This document shows positions 47,201 to 59,505 of a stretch of 64,000 nt of DNA, one piece after another. The translations under genes were made by a program, and so were the position numbers. Source of the stretch: Patiria miniata (lineage: Eukaryota; Echinodermata; Asteroidea; Valvatida; Asterinidae); NCBI RefSeq assembly GCF_015706575.1, contig NW_024037072.1, positions 20,089,162 through 20,153,161 on the forward strand, in the 5' to 3' direction. Positions within the stretch are counted from its first letter, which is position 1, and each line of letters begins with the position of its first letter. The notes below the pieces were generated by a model, which worked only from the letters and a program-made list of their open reading frames with translations, was not told the origin of the DNA and ran no database searches.

Positions 47201-50200
47201 TGGTTTTTGCCCAAATTTTCCAAATATTGGGTGTTTGAGTATTGATTGGTGTTCCTCTGACCTCGAAAGGATGTTCTGCAAAGTTTGGAGAAAAGTCAAT
47301 GTTTGACCAAATTTAAAAAAAAAGTTAGGCTAACCCCTTGCATTTTTTTCAATTTTCATCAAAAAACGAAATTTCTTGTAACTTGCTAGAAAGATGCCTT
47401 ACGGACAATAGAACACATTCCAATTCCATTTGTAGAAAGATTTGCTTTTCAAAAAAATATGGACGAAAAGATTTTGTAAAATCAGTCAAAAATGTGAATT
47501 TATTTTTCACAAAATCGATGGAATTTGCCCAAATCTTCCAAATATTGGGTGCTTGAGTACTGATTGTTGCTCCTCTGACTTCGAAAGGATGTTCTGCAAA
47601 GTTTGGAGAAAAGTCAATTTTTTGGCCAAATTTGAAAAAAAAGTAAGGCTAACCCCTTGCATTTTTTTCAATTTTCACCAAAAAACGAAATTTCTTGTAA
47701 CTTGCTAGAAAGATGCCTTACGGACCCTAGAACACATTCCAACTCCATTTGTAGAAAGATTTGCTTTTCCAAAAAAATATGGATGAAAATATGGGGTAAA
47801 ATCAGTCAAAAATGTGAATTGATTTTTCACAAAATCGATGGTTTTTGCCCAAATCTTCCAAATATTGGGTGTTTGAGTATTGATTGGTGCTCCTCTGACT
47901 TCGAAAGGATGTTCTGCAAAGTTTGGAGAACAGTCAATTTTTGGCCAAATTTGATAAAAAAGTAAGGCTAACCCCTTGCATTTTTTTCAATTTTCACCAA
48001 AAAACGAAATTTCTTGTAAGTTGCTAGAAAGATGCCAAGGGACCCTAGAACACATTCCAACTCCATTTGCAGAAAGATTTCCTTTTCCAAAGAAAATATG
48101 GACGAAAATATGGTGTAAAATCAGTCAAAAATGTTAATACATTTTTCACAAAATCGATCGAATTTGCCCAAATCTTCCAAATATTGGGTGTTTGAGTATT
48201 GATTGGTGCTCCTCTGACTTCGAAAGGATGTTCTGCAAAGTTTGGAGAAAAGTCAATTTTTGGCAAAATTTGGATAAAAAAGTAAGGCTAACCCCTTGCA
48301 TTTTTTTCAATTTTCACCAAAAAACGAAATTTCTTGTAAGTTGCTAGTAATGTGCCCAAGGGACCCTAGAACACATTCCAACTCCATTTGCAGAAAGATT
48401 TGCTTTTCCAAAGAAAATATGGACGAAAATATGGGTGAAAATCAGTCAAAAATGTGAATTTATTTTTCACAAAATCAATGGTTTTTGCCCAAATCTTCCA
48501 AATATTGGGTGTTTGAGTATTGATTGGTGTTCCTCTGACTTCGAAAGGATGTTCTGCAAAGTTTGGAGAAAAGTCAAATTTTGGCCAAATTTGATAAAAA
48601 AGTAAGGCTAAACCCTTGCATTTTTTTTCAATTTTCAGCAAAAAAGAAATTTCTTGTAACTTGCTAGAAAGATGCCTTACGGACCCTAGAACACATTCCA
48701 ACTCCATTTGTAGAAAGATTAGCTTTTTCAAAGAAAATATGGACGAAAATATGGGTGAAAATCATTCAAAAATGTGAATTGATTTTTCACAAAATTGATG
48801 GTTTTTGCCAAAATCTTCCAAATATTGGGTGTTTGAGTATTGATTGGTGCTCCTCTGACTTCGAAAGGATGTTCTGCAAAGTTTGGAGAAAAGTCAATTT
48901 TTGGCCAAATTTGATAAAAAAAGTAAGGCTAACCCCTTGCATTTTTTTCAATTTTCACCAAAAACGAAATTTCTTGTTAGTTGCTAGAAAGATGCCCAAG
49001 GGACCCTGGAACACATTCCAACTCCATTTGTAGAAAGATTTGGTTTTCCAAAGAAAATATGGACGAAAATATGGGGTAAAATCAGTAAAAAATCGTGAAT
49101 TTATTTTTCACAAAATGGATTGTTTTTGCCCAAATCTTCCAAATATTGGTTGTTTGAGTATTGATTGGTGTTCCTCTGACTTCGAAAGGATGTTCTGCAA
49201 AGTTTTGAGAAAAGTCAATTTTTGGCCAAATTTTATAAAAAAGTAAGGCTAACCCCTTGCATTTTTTTCAATTTTCAGCAAAAAAACGAAATTTATTGTT
49301 ACTTGCTAGAAAGATGCCTTAGGGACCCTAGAGCACATTCCAACTCCATTTGTAGAAAGATTTGCTTTTCCAAAAAAAATGGACGAAAAAATGGGGTAGC
49401 ATCATTCAAGAATGTTAATTTATTTTTCACAAAATCGATGGTTTTTGCCCAAATTTTCCAAATATTTGGTGTTTGAGTATTGATTGGTGCTCCTCTGACT
49501 TCGAAAGGATGTTCTGCAAAGTTTGGAGAAAAGTCAACTTTTGGCCAAATTTGATAAAAAAGTAAGGCTAACCCCTTGGATTTTTTTCAATTTTCACCAA
49601 AAACGAAATTTCTTGTAAGTTGCTAGAAACGTGCCCAAGGGAACCTAGAACACATTCCAACTCCATTTGCAGAAAGATTTGCTTTTCCAAAGAAAATTTT
49701 GTCGAAAATATGGGTGAAAATCAGTCAAAAATGTGAATTTATTTTTCACAAAATCGATGGTTTTTGCCCAAATCTTCCAAATCATGGGTGTTTGAGTATT
49801 GATTGGTGCTCCTCTGACTTCGAAAGGATGTTCTGCAAAGTTTGGAGAAAAGTCAATTTTTGGCCAAATTTGATAAAAAAGTAAGGCTAACCCCTTGCAT
49901 TTTTTTCAATTTTCACCAAAAAACGAAATTTCTTGTTAGTTGCTAGAAAGATGCCCAAGGGACCCAAGAACACATTCCAACTCCATTTGTAGAAAGATTT
50001 GCCTTTCCAAAGGAAATATGGACGAAAATATGGGGTAAAATCAGTAAAAAATCGTGAATTTATTTTTCACAAAATGGATTGTTTTTGCCCAAATCTTCCA
50101 AATATTGGTTGTTTGAGTATTGATTGGTGTTCCTCTGACTCCGAAAGGATGTTCTGCAAAGTTTTGAGAAAAGTCAATTTTTGGCCAAATTTGACAAAAA

Positions 50201-53200
50201 AGTAAGGCTAACCCCTTGCATTTTTTTCAATTTTCAGCAAAAAAAACGAAATTTATTGTTACTTGCTAGAAAGATGCCTTAGGGACCCTAGAACACATTC
50301 CAACTCCATTTGTAGAAAGATTTGCTTTTCCAAAAAAATATGGACGAAAAAATGGGGTAAAATCATTCAAAAATGTGAATTTATTTTTCACAAAATCGAT
50401 GGTTTTTGCCCCAATTTTCCAAATATTGGGTGTTTGAGTATTGATTCGTGCTCCTCTGACTTCGAAAGGATGTTCTGCAAAGTTTGGAGAAAAGTCAACT
50501 TTTGGCGAAATTTGATAAAAAAGTAAGGCTAACCCCTTGCATATTTTTCAATTTTCACCAAAAAAACGAAATTTCTTGTCACTTGCTAGAAAGATGCCTT
50601 ACGGACTCAAGAACACAGTCAGACTCCATTTGTAGAAAGATTTGCTTTTGCAACGAAAATATGGACTAAAATATGGGGTAAAATCTGCCAAAAATGTTAA
50701 TTTATTTTTCACAAAATCGATGGTTTTTGCCCAAATCTTCCAAATATTGGATGTTTGAGTATTGATTGGTGCTCCTCTGACTTCGAAAGGAAGTTCTGCA
50801 TTTTTTGGAGAAAAGTCAATTTTTGGTCAAATTTTTTACAAAAGTAAGGCTAACCCCTTGCATTTTTTTCAATTTTCACCAAAAAACGCAATTTCTTGTA
50901 ACTCTCTAGAAAGATGCCTTAGGGACCCTAGAACACATTCAGACTCCATTTGTAGAAAGATTTGCTTTTGCAACGAAAATATGGACGAAAATATGGGGTA
51001 AAATCAGTCAAAAATGTTAATTTATTTCTCACAAAATCGATGTTTTTTGCCCAAATCTTCCAAATATTGGGTGTTTGAGTGTTGATTTGTGCTCCTTTGA
51101 CATCGAAAGGAAGTGCAGCATTGTTTGGAGAAAAGTCAATTTTTGGCCAAATTTGATAAAAAAGTAAGGCTAACCCCTTGCATATTTTTCAATTTTCACC
51201 AAAAAACGAAATTTCTTGTCACTTGCTAGAAAGATGCCTTACGGACCCAAGAACACAGTCAGACTCCATTTGCAGAAAGATTTGCTTTTGCAACGAAAAT
51301 ATGGACTAAAATATGGGGTAAAATCTGTCAAAAATGTTAATTTATTTCTCACAAAATCGATGGTTTTTGCCCAAATCTTCCAAATATTGGGTGTTTGAGT
51401 ATTGATTGGTGCTCCTCTGACTTCGAAAGGAAGTTCTGCATTGTTTGGAGAAAAGTCAATTTTTGGTCAAATTTTTTACAAAAGTAAGGCTAACCCCTTG
51501 CATTTTTTTCAATTTTCACCAAAAAACGCAATTTCGTGTAACTCTCTAGAAAGATGCCTTAGGGACCCTAGAACACATTCAGACTCCATTTGTAGAAAGA
51601 TTTGCTTTTGCAACGAAAATATGGACGAAAATATGGGGTAAAATCAGTCAAAAATGTTAATTTATTTCTCACAAAATCGATGTTTTTTGCCCAAATCTTC
51701 CAAATATTGGGTGTTTGAGTGTTGATTTGTGCTCCTTTGACATCGAAAGGAAGTGCAGCATTGTTTGGAGAAAAGTCAATTTTTGGCCAAATTTGATAAA
51801 AAAGTAAGGCTAACCCCTTGCATATTTTTCAATTTTCACCAAAAAACGAAATTTCTTGTCACTTGCTAAAAAGATGCCTTAGGCACCCCAGAACACATTT
51901 CAACTCCATTTGTAGAAAGATTTGCTTTTCAAAAGAAAATATGGACGAAAATATGGGGTCAAATCAGTCAAAAATGTGAATTTATTTTTCACAAAATCGA
52001 TGGTTTTTGCCCAAATCTTCCAAATATTGTGTGTTTGAGTATTGATTTGTGCTCCTCTGACTTCGAAAGGAAGTTCTGCAAAGTTTGGAGAAAAGTCAAT
52101 TTTTGGTCAAATTTTTTACAAAAGTAAGGCTAACCCCTTGCATTTTTTTGAATTTTCACCAAAAAACGCAATTTCTTGTCACTTGCTAGAAAGATGCCTT
52201 ACGGACCCAAGAACACAGTCAGACTCCATTTGTAGAAAGATTTGCTTTTGCAACGAAACTATGGACTAAAATATGGGGTAAAATCTGTCAAAAATGTTAA
52301 TTTATTTCTCACAAAATCGATGGTTTTTGCCCAAATCTTCCAAATATTGGATGTTTGAGTGTTGATTTGTGCTCCTTTGACATCGAAAGGAAGTGCAGCA
52401 TTGTTTGGAGAAAAGTCAATTTTTGGCCAAATTTGATAAAAAAGTAAGGCTAACCCCTTGCATTTTTTTCAATTTTCACCAAAAAACGAAATTTCTTGTC
52501 ACTTGCTAGAAAGATGCCTTACGGACCCAAGAACACAGTCAGACTCCATTTGTAGAAAGATTTCCTTTTCCAAAGAAAATATGGACGAAAATATGGGGTA
52601 AAATCATTCAAAAATGTTAATTTATTTCTCACAAAATCGATGTTTTTTGCCCAAATCTTCCAAATATTGGGTGTTTGAGTGTTGATTTGTGCTCCTCTGA
52701 CTTCAATAGGAAGTTCTGCATTGTTTGGAGAAAAGTCAATTTTTGGTCAAATTTGATAAAAAAGTAAGGCTAACCCTTTTCATTTTTTTCAATGTTCAAC
52801 AAAAAACGAAATTTCTTGTCACTTGCTAGAAAGATGCCTTAGGCACCCCAGAACACATTCCAACTCCATTTGTAGAAAGATTTGCTTTTCAAAAGAAAAT
52901 ATGGACGAAAATATGGGGTCAAATCAGTCAAAAATGTGAATTTATTTTTCACAAAATCGATGGTTTTTGCCCAAATCTTCCAAATATTGGGTGTTTGAGT
53001 ATTGATTTGTGCTCCTCTGACTTCGAAAGGAAGTTCTGCCTTGTTTGGAGAAAAGTCAATTTTTGGTCAAATTTGATAAAAAAGTAAGGCTAACCCCTTG
53101 CATTTTTTTCAATTTTCACCAAAAAACAAAAGTTCTTGTAACTCTCTAGAAAGATGCCTTACGGACCCTAGAACACATTCCGACTCCATTTGTAGAAAGA

Positions 53201-55863
53201 TTTGCTTTTGCAACGAAAATATGGACGAAAATATGGGGTAAAATCAGTCAAAAATGTTAATTTATTTCTCACAAAATCGATGGTTTTTGCCGAAATCTTC
53301 CAAATATTGGGTGTTTGAGTATTGATTTGTGCTCCTCCGACTTCGAAAGGAAGTACTGCATTGTTTTGGAGAAAAGTCAATTTTTGGCCAAATTTGGATA
53401 AAAAAGTAAGGCTAACCCCTTGCATTTTTTTCAATTTTCACCAAAAAACGAAATTTCTTGTAAGTTGCTAGAAAGATGCCTAAGGGACCCTTAAACACAT
53501 TTCAACTCCAATTGTAGAAAGATTTGCTTTTCAAAAGAAAATATAACCGAAAATAATGGGGTAAAATCAGTCAGCAATGTTAATTTATTGTTAACAAAAT
53601 CAACGGTTTTTGCCCAAATCTTCCTAATATTGGGTGTTTGAGTATTGATTGGTGCTCCTCCGACTTCGAAAGTATTTTCTGCATTGTTTGGAGAAAAGTG
53701 AATTTTTGACGAAATTTTGATAAAAAAGTAAGGTTAACCCCTTGCATTTTTTTAAATTTTCACCAAAAAACGAAATTTCTTGTAACTTGCTAGAAAGATG
53801 CCTTAGGGACCCTAGAACACATTCCAACTCCATTTGTAGAAAGATTTGCTTTTGCAACGAAAATATGGACGAAAAAAGTGGTAAAATCAGTCAAAAATGT
53901 TAATTTATTTCTCACAAAATCGATGGTTTTTGCCCAAATCTTCCAAATATTGGGTGTTTGAGTGTTGATTTGTGCTCCTTTGACATCGAAAGGAAGTGCA
54001 GCATTGTTTGGAGAAAAGTCAATTTTTGGCCAAATTTGATAAAAAAGTAAGGCTAACCCCTTGCATATTTTTCAATTTCACCAAAAAACGAAATTTCTTG
54101 TCACTTGCTAGAAAGATGCCTTACGGACCCAAGAACACAGTCAGACTCCATTTGTAGAAAGATTTGCTTTTCCAAAGAAAATATGGACGAAAATATGGGG
54201 TAAAATCAGTCAAAAATGTGAATTTATTTTTCACAAAATCGATGGTTTTTGCCCAAATCTTCCAAATATTGGATGTTTGAGTATTGATTGGTGCTCCTCT
54301 GACTTCGAAAGGAAGTTCTGCATTGTTTGGAGAAAAGTCAATTTTTGGTCAAATTTTTTACAAAAGTAAGGCTAACCCCTTGCATTTTTTTCAATTTTCA
54401 CCAAAAAACGCAATTTCTTGTAACTCTCTAGAAAGATGCCTTACGGACCCTAGAACACATTCAGACTCCATTTGTAGAAAGATTTGCTTTTGCAACGAAA
54501 ATATGGACGAAAATATGGGGTAAAATCAGTCAAAAATGTTAATTTATTTCTCACAAAATCGATGTTTTTTGCCCAAATCTTCCAAATATTGGGTGTTTGA
54601 GTGTTGATTTGTGCTCCTTTGACATCGAAAGGAAGTGCAGCATTGTTTGGAGAAAAGTCAATTTTTGGCCAAATTTGATAAAAAAGTAAGGCTAACCCCT
54701 TGCATATTTTTCAATTTTCACCAAAAAACGAAATTTCTTGTCACTTGCTAGAAAGATGCCTTACGGACCCTAGAACACATTCAGACTCCATTTGTAGAAA
54801 GATTTGCTTTTGCAACGAAAATATGGACGAAAATATGGGGTAAAATCATTCAAAAATGTTAATTTATTTCTCACAAAATCGATGTTTTTTGCCCAAATCT
54901 TCCAAATATTGGGTGTTTGAGTGTTGATTTGTGCTCCTCTGACTTCAATAGGAAGTTCTGCATTGTTTGGAGAAAAGTCAATTTTTGGTCAAATTTGATA
55001 AAAAAGTAAGGCTAACCCCTTGCATTTTTTTCAATTTTCAACAAAAAACGAAATTTCTTGTCACTTGCTAGAAAGATGCCTTAGGCACCCCAGAACACAT
55101 TCCAACTCCATTTGTAGAAAGATTTGCTTTTCAAAAGAAAATATGGACGAAAATATGGGGTCAAATCAGTCAAAAATGTGAATTTATTTTTCACAAAATC
55201 GATGGTTTTTGCCCAAATCTTCCAAATATTGGGTGTTTGAGTATTGATTTGTGCTCCTCTGACTTCGAAAGGAAGTTCTGCCTTGTTTGGAGAAAAGTCA
55301 ATTTTTGGTCAAATTTGATAAAAAAGTAAGGCTAACCCCTTGCATTTTTTTCAATTTTCACCAAAAACAAAAGTTCTTGTAACTCTCTAGAAAGATGCCT
55401 TACGGACCCAAGAACACAGTCAGACTCCATTTGTAGAAAGATTTGCTTTTGCAACGAAAATATGGACTAAAATATGGGGTAAAATCAGTCAAAAATGTTA
55501 ATTTATTTCTCACAAAATCGATGGTTTTTGCCGAAATCTTCCAAATATTGGGTGTTTGAGTATTGATTGGTGCTCCTCCGACTTCGAAAGGAAGTACTGC
55601 ATTGTTTTGGAGAAAAGTCAATTTTTGGCCAAATTTTGATAAAAAAGTAAGGCTAACCCCTTGCATTTTTTTCAATTTTCACCAAAAAACGAAATTTCTT
55701 GTAAGTTGCTAGAAAGATGCCTAAGGGACCCTAAAACACATTTCAACTCCATTTGTAGAAAGATTTGCTTTTCAAAAGAAAAGATGGACGAAAATATGGG
55801 GTAAAATCAGTCCAAAATGTTAATTTATTTCTCACAAAATCGATGGTTTTTGCCCAAATCTTC
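26233..55863 (+). repeat. Satellite array, main part (~93 monomers)
   Basis: 29.6 kb of the same ~319-bp monomer, all in one orientation. Higher-order periods are visible: a 12-monomer block (about 27.05-29.1 kb recurs 3,840 bp later), a 6-monomer unit of about 1,906 bp marked by AATAGACGAAAAT (39477, 41384, 43289), 4- and 7-monomer repeats at 34.2-37.3 kb, and 2-monomer units of 640 bp (50762, 51402, 52042). The last 5 kb carry a distinct variant (TTGCAACGAAAATATGG, GGAAGTTCTGCATTG). It ends at CAAATCTTC, 55863. Confidence 0.97.
45078..45095. repeat. Inverted micro-duplication inside one monomer
   Basis: AATTTGGCTAAAAGTTGA interrupts GGCTAACC-CCTTGC. It is the near-exact reverse complement of the monomer's own TCAACTTTTGGCCAAATT. 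Confidence 0.75.
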
Positions 55864-56003
55864 TAGGGAGAAGATCAAACGAAGAGTTTGAGAGTTCAAA
55901 GAATAAGTATAAATGTTTGTAGAAAATGAAGAGATTTTTTTTAAGACTGCATTTCGTGACATATATGTAACTCACTGTGTGTTCGATTTCTTCCCCCGCG
56001 CTT

Positions 56004-56134
56004 AAGCCCGGTTCATACTTCCCGCGAAAGCAAGTGCGAAGCGAAATTCGTGTCGTCAACAATGGTGGACGCGCTTTGAATGTATTGTTGACGTCACGAA
56101 TTTCGCTTCGCTTTCGCTTTCGCGAAACGGGCTT
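56004..56134. mobile_element. Small foldback element
   Basis: AGCCCGGTTCATACTTCCCG and GCGAAGCGAAATTCGTG recur inverted (CACGAATTTCGCTTCGC, CGCGAAACGGGCT). Related to the element at 8683-8856. TTAA lies just at the left end only. Confidence 0.6.
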
Positions 56135-56769
56135 CCACGGAGCATGCACGGAGATACGGCTCCCCCCCCCCTAAAAAAATCCTGGCGACGCTCATGTTTC
56201 CAGCTCTTGCACGAAACTTTCCCGAAACCGTTCGTTTATTTAGCTCCACTGCGCATGTCTATCATTACACGAGGAGTCAGGCGCGAGTAAGCTGGGGGAA
56301 GTACTCGAACGCACTCTTTATAGTGCTTTTATTTTACTTAGGTGTAGAAAGTTTTTGTCTTTTTTTTCTTCTAAATTCAAACTTAAAACCACAAAAATAT
56401 TCGAAATAGTTGATTGATTGAAAAACATAGATTTAAAAAAATTATGTTATCGTTAGTTAGCATTACAAGAGTAATGAAGCTTCCAATGAGACATTGAACG
56501 ACAAATTAATAGGTGCAAGCGAATTTCGCATTTTCCCCCAATAAACTATAGGAGGCTTAAATTTGACACAAGTCGGACTTAATTCAATATCTACAGCATA
56601 CATTAGCCATACAAATCCAGACCGGAACTATTTATACAATTGACGTCGTGCTGAAATTGCAAAAACCGTCATGTAAACACGCGTAACACTTGTGTGTTAT
56701 GTGTGCTCTTACATGGATTTATATATGACCGAGGATCAAACACAAAGGGAGTACTGTTGTTCCTTATTA

Positions 56770-57067
56770 GCCTTATGCACGAGTCGGCCATATTGAATTG
56801 AAAGTAAGGTAAAATCTAATTTTTTGGAACTTGCGAAGAGAAATGAAAGCAAGATAATTACTACTTGATCCCAGTCTGCTTCAATGAATAATTTAATATT
56901 TGTAATTAAACATTCCCTAATGTTTAAAGCCAGATTGAGAAAAAATTACTGTAAAATAAGGCTGCATTATGTCTGCATAAATAGTCTGGCGCCATCCCAT
57001 TCAACAGTTAACAATTAATTAAATATTCAGTGAACTCGATAAAAAAAGGCCAACTCGTGCATAAGGC
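56770..57067. mobile_element. Inverted-repeat element, ~298 bp
   Basis: GCCTTATGCACGAGTCGGCC at the left recurs inverted at 57048-57067 with one mismatch. The interior is AT-rich and non-coding. No TSD visible. Confidence 0.65.
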
Positions 57068-57604
57068 CCAAAGGGTGGGATCATGGGATGTGAATATTGG
57101 AAATTAACGTAAAGACAGAGGAAAATGATCAGTGCTCCCCTATCTACGAAATGGATTTCATCCGTCTAAGGAGCCATGAAAGAACCAATATTTTGAAGGA
57201 ACAAAGGTCTCGTTGCACTCTTCGAAAGCAATGGTCTCGTCGTGTATTCCATGCTAAGATTACCATATGTTCATGTCTACTGGATCTTTTAACACAAGCA
57301 GCTACAAGCTACTATTAAAGTTCAAACCATTAAAATAATGAAACAAATCATGTTTTGGTTTTGCTCTCTCGCTCACACCTTGCAAAAGCTCTTAATCATG
57401 TACACGCCGATTTGAGTTGAAATCGGTCAAGCCAGAATAGGCATTTAGGACCAGGCTGGTGTGCAACTAAATAAGTTTATTATTTCTTAATAGTAGTTTT
57501 TTTCTTTACCATAATTTATTTCTATGTTATGCAATATATTTGCAAGTGATATATAGACACACACAAAAGATTAAACACAGCAGAAAAACGGAGTGGGCCT
57601 ACAT

Positions 57605-57725
57605 TCAACGAGTTCCTCGACAGAAGCATCTTAGTGCAGACAAGGTCTTCTTGAAATCTTCACGGAACCGTTCGTTCACAAAGCCGTAAATAAATGGGTT
57701 AATGGCGTTGTTCAAATAATATATA
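57605..57725 (-). pseudogene. GPCR copy 1, C-terminal remnant
   Basis: Encodes LNNAINPFIYGFVNERFRED and the rest of the C-terminus to the stop, nearly identical to residues 420-459 of the intact receptor at 60725-62104. The rest of the receptor is gone. An inverted-repeat element (57741-57925) lies at the break, and DNA matching the receptor's 5' flank follows (57926-58240). Confidence 0.85.
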
Positions 57726-57740
57726 TTATAATAACTTCTG

Positions 57741-57925
57741 CTTAGAAGATATTAGTTCTGAAAAGAACTTGTCCTGCTTATTATCAACTTTGCTAAGTAG
57801 TTTTTTTTGTTCTGATAAGAACAGTCCTGCTGTAAGTTTTAAACGATCTTGTCTTTGGTCTCAACGTTTCCACTAGCCTGCTCTGGTCATCGTCAGGAGA
57901 CTTTTCAGAACTAATATCTTCTAAG
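57741..57925. mobile_element. Inverted-repeat element at GPCR deletion junction
   Basis: CTTAGAAGATATTAGTTCTG and five further bases recur exactly inverted at 57901-57925. 185 bp. Right of it the sequence resumes with GPCR 5'-flank homology (ACAAAGAATGTTTTT). Confidence 0.75.
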
Positions 57926-58365
57926 ACAAAGAATGTTTTTTTAACTTGCAGATGCTCTGGTTTCCATACAGTGTTTACACAAAGTGCGTGAACATTCAAT
58001 GCGTGTACGCATGCGTATTATGGTTAATATCTGAATATAGCGTAAAGGAAATTATTACAGCCCACGGGACGTTAACACGTCATTGGTTCCACAAATTGTG
58101 TCCTTGTTGTCTTCAATCATTATATTTTATACATGTGATAATGAGTTTTGCCCTTTACCGGCGTTTTTTTCTCAAAAAATAATGAGCTGGCTTGACAGAC
58201 TTCGTTACCAGATCGGGCGCAGAGCCTTGCAAATCTGAAAGCTGCCGCGGGCAGGTGTCTGAGTTGACAAGTATTTATGGTGTTTGTCACCTGTATGGGC
58301 CGTTGTCACGCGTCTAACCGGGACTTTGGCCGAGTAAATAATCCTTGTGTGTAGGATAACGTGAC

Positions 58366-58682
58366 CAAGGGCGGATCCAGAAGACAATTTTTTTGGGGGC
58401 CCAAAAAAATTTTGGTCCCCCCAAAAAGTGGGTCAAAAAATTACGGCGTGGGGTTCGGGGCCCGCTTTAGGGCCCCGAAATTTTTTTTGGATTCTAGATG
58501 CTCTGTGGTGCGATCTGAGGCAATTTCTGACCACTTTTACCAATTTTTTTTGAGGAAAAGATGGTGGTGTACTCATTGCCTGCCTTTATTGTGACGTCAC
58601 ATAAAAAAAAAATTGTTTTCCTTTTTTTTTGTGGGGGGGGGGGGGCATGGCCCCCTTTGGCCCCCCCCCGGATCCGCCCTTG
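58366..58682. mobile_element. hAT-type MITE, 317 bp
   Basis: Ends CAAGGGCGGATCC and inverse GGATCCGCCCTTG. The 8-bp TSD AACGTGAC lies at 58358-58365 and 58683-58690. The equivalent duplicated DNA at 60090 keeps AACGTGACGCG. G- and C-homopolymers flank the inside of the ends. Confidence 0.88.
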
Positions 58683-59505
58683 AACGTGACGCGCTTGAAC
58701 AAATCCCAGAATTTCCAATTCGAACCAGTGACGCAACACGTCCCTGTCTGTTTGTGCATATCAAGTTCCCAACCCAATCGGACTACTTACAGTTCTTAAG
58801 ATATAAAATCTTAAAATATACACCTCTACTATTTCATAAATTGTCATCTTTGTACGAGTGCACCAAGTTCCACTAATCAAAATGTATTTTTGATTCCCGG
58901 AAGTGAGAGGTCAATATTTGGCACGATATTTCTCTTTCACGTCATGCCATTTTTCAGTTTCCATAAATTGAGATGCTATGACAATTTTACAAAGGCCTTT
59001 TCCGAGAGTGATTCTCTTAAGAAATCAATGTACCAAATATAATTTCACAAACTCCGACTTTTACACGCTCATTTTCCTATTCGAATGGGTCCGGAAGCGC
59101 ACCACTAGGAGTCAACTTTCAGGCTCACCCGTTCGTCAGGATCATGGGCGTCAAGGCATTTAGGAACAGGCTGGTGTGCAACTAATTACCATTCAAAATA
59201 AGTATATTATTTCTTAATAGTATTTTTTTCTTTACCATAATTTATTTCTATGTTATGCAATATATTTGCAAGTGATAATTAGACACACACAAAAGGTTAA
59301 ACACAACAGAAGAACAGAGCACATTCAACGGGTTTCTCGACAGAAGCATCTTAGTGCAGACAAGGTCTTCTTGAAATCTTCACGGAACCGTTCGTTCACA
59401 AAGCCGTAGATAAATGGGTTAATGGCGTTGTTCAAATAAAATATATACTTGAACAGGTACAGGAGTGAGTAGCCAACCTGGCTATTATCATGGATGAAAC
59501 TGTCG
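58683..59505. repeat. Segmental duplication of GPCR 3' region (partner 60090-60906)
   Basis: About 820 bp nearly identical to 60090-60906 at an offset of 1,400-1,407 bp. It spans receptor downstream DNA and the last 59 codons. Part of it (TTAAGAAATCAATGTACCAA through GGATCATGGGCGTCAA) recurs again at 62530-62680, showing an originally tandem unit. Confidence 0.88.
59325..59505 (-). pseudogene. GPCR copy 2, TM7 and tail remnant
   Basis: Retains DSFIHDNSQVGYSLLYLFKY through NPFIYGFVNERF and the C-terminal CFCRETR plus stop, equivalent to residues 401-459 of the intact gene. At 59506 it jumps directly to DNA homologous to 62438 onward in the intact gene's 5' flank, so about 1.53 kb has been lost by one deletion. 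The frame remains open across the junction by chance, but no receptor could form. Confidence 0.87.

Larger units (their letters stand above)
55864..57430. other. Intergenic DNA right of the satellite
   Basis: No gene recognised. It holds the two inverted-repeat elements at 56004-56134 and 56770-57067. A frame at 57097-57318 has no domain. Confidence 0.45.

Noticed and set aside
19812-55863. Dozens of open frames of 60-154 residues (MHFFQFSSKNEISCNLLERC-like) on both strands
   Set aside because: They are the satellite monomer read in different frames. Monomer length is usually not a multiple of three, frames shift at each copy, both strands are equally open, and there is no domain. Not a protein family.
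26233-55863. Possible CENP-B box in the satellite (TTCGAAAGGATG)
   Set aside because: The pattern NTTCGNNNNANNCGGGN is not met; only TTCG coincides.
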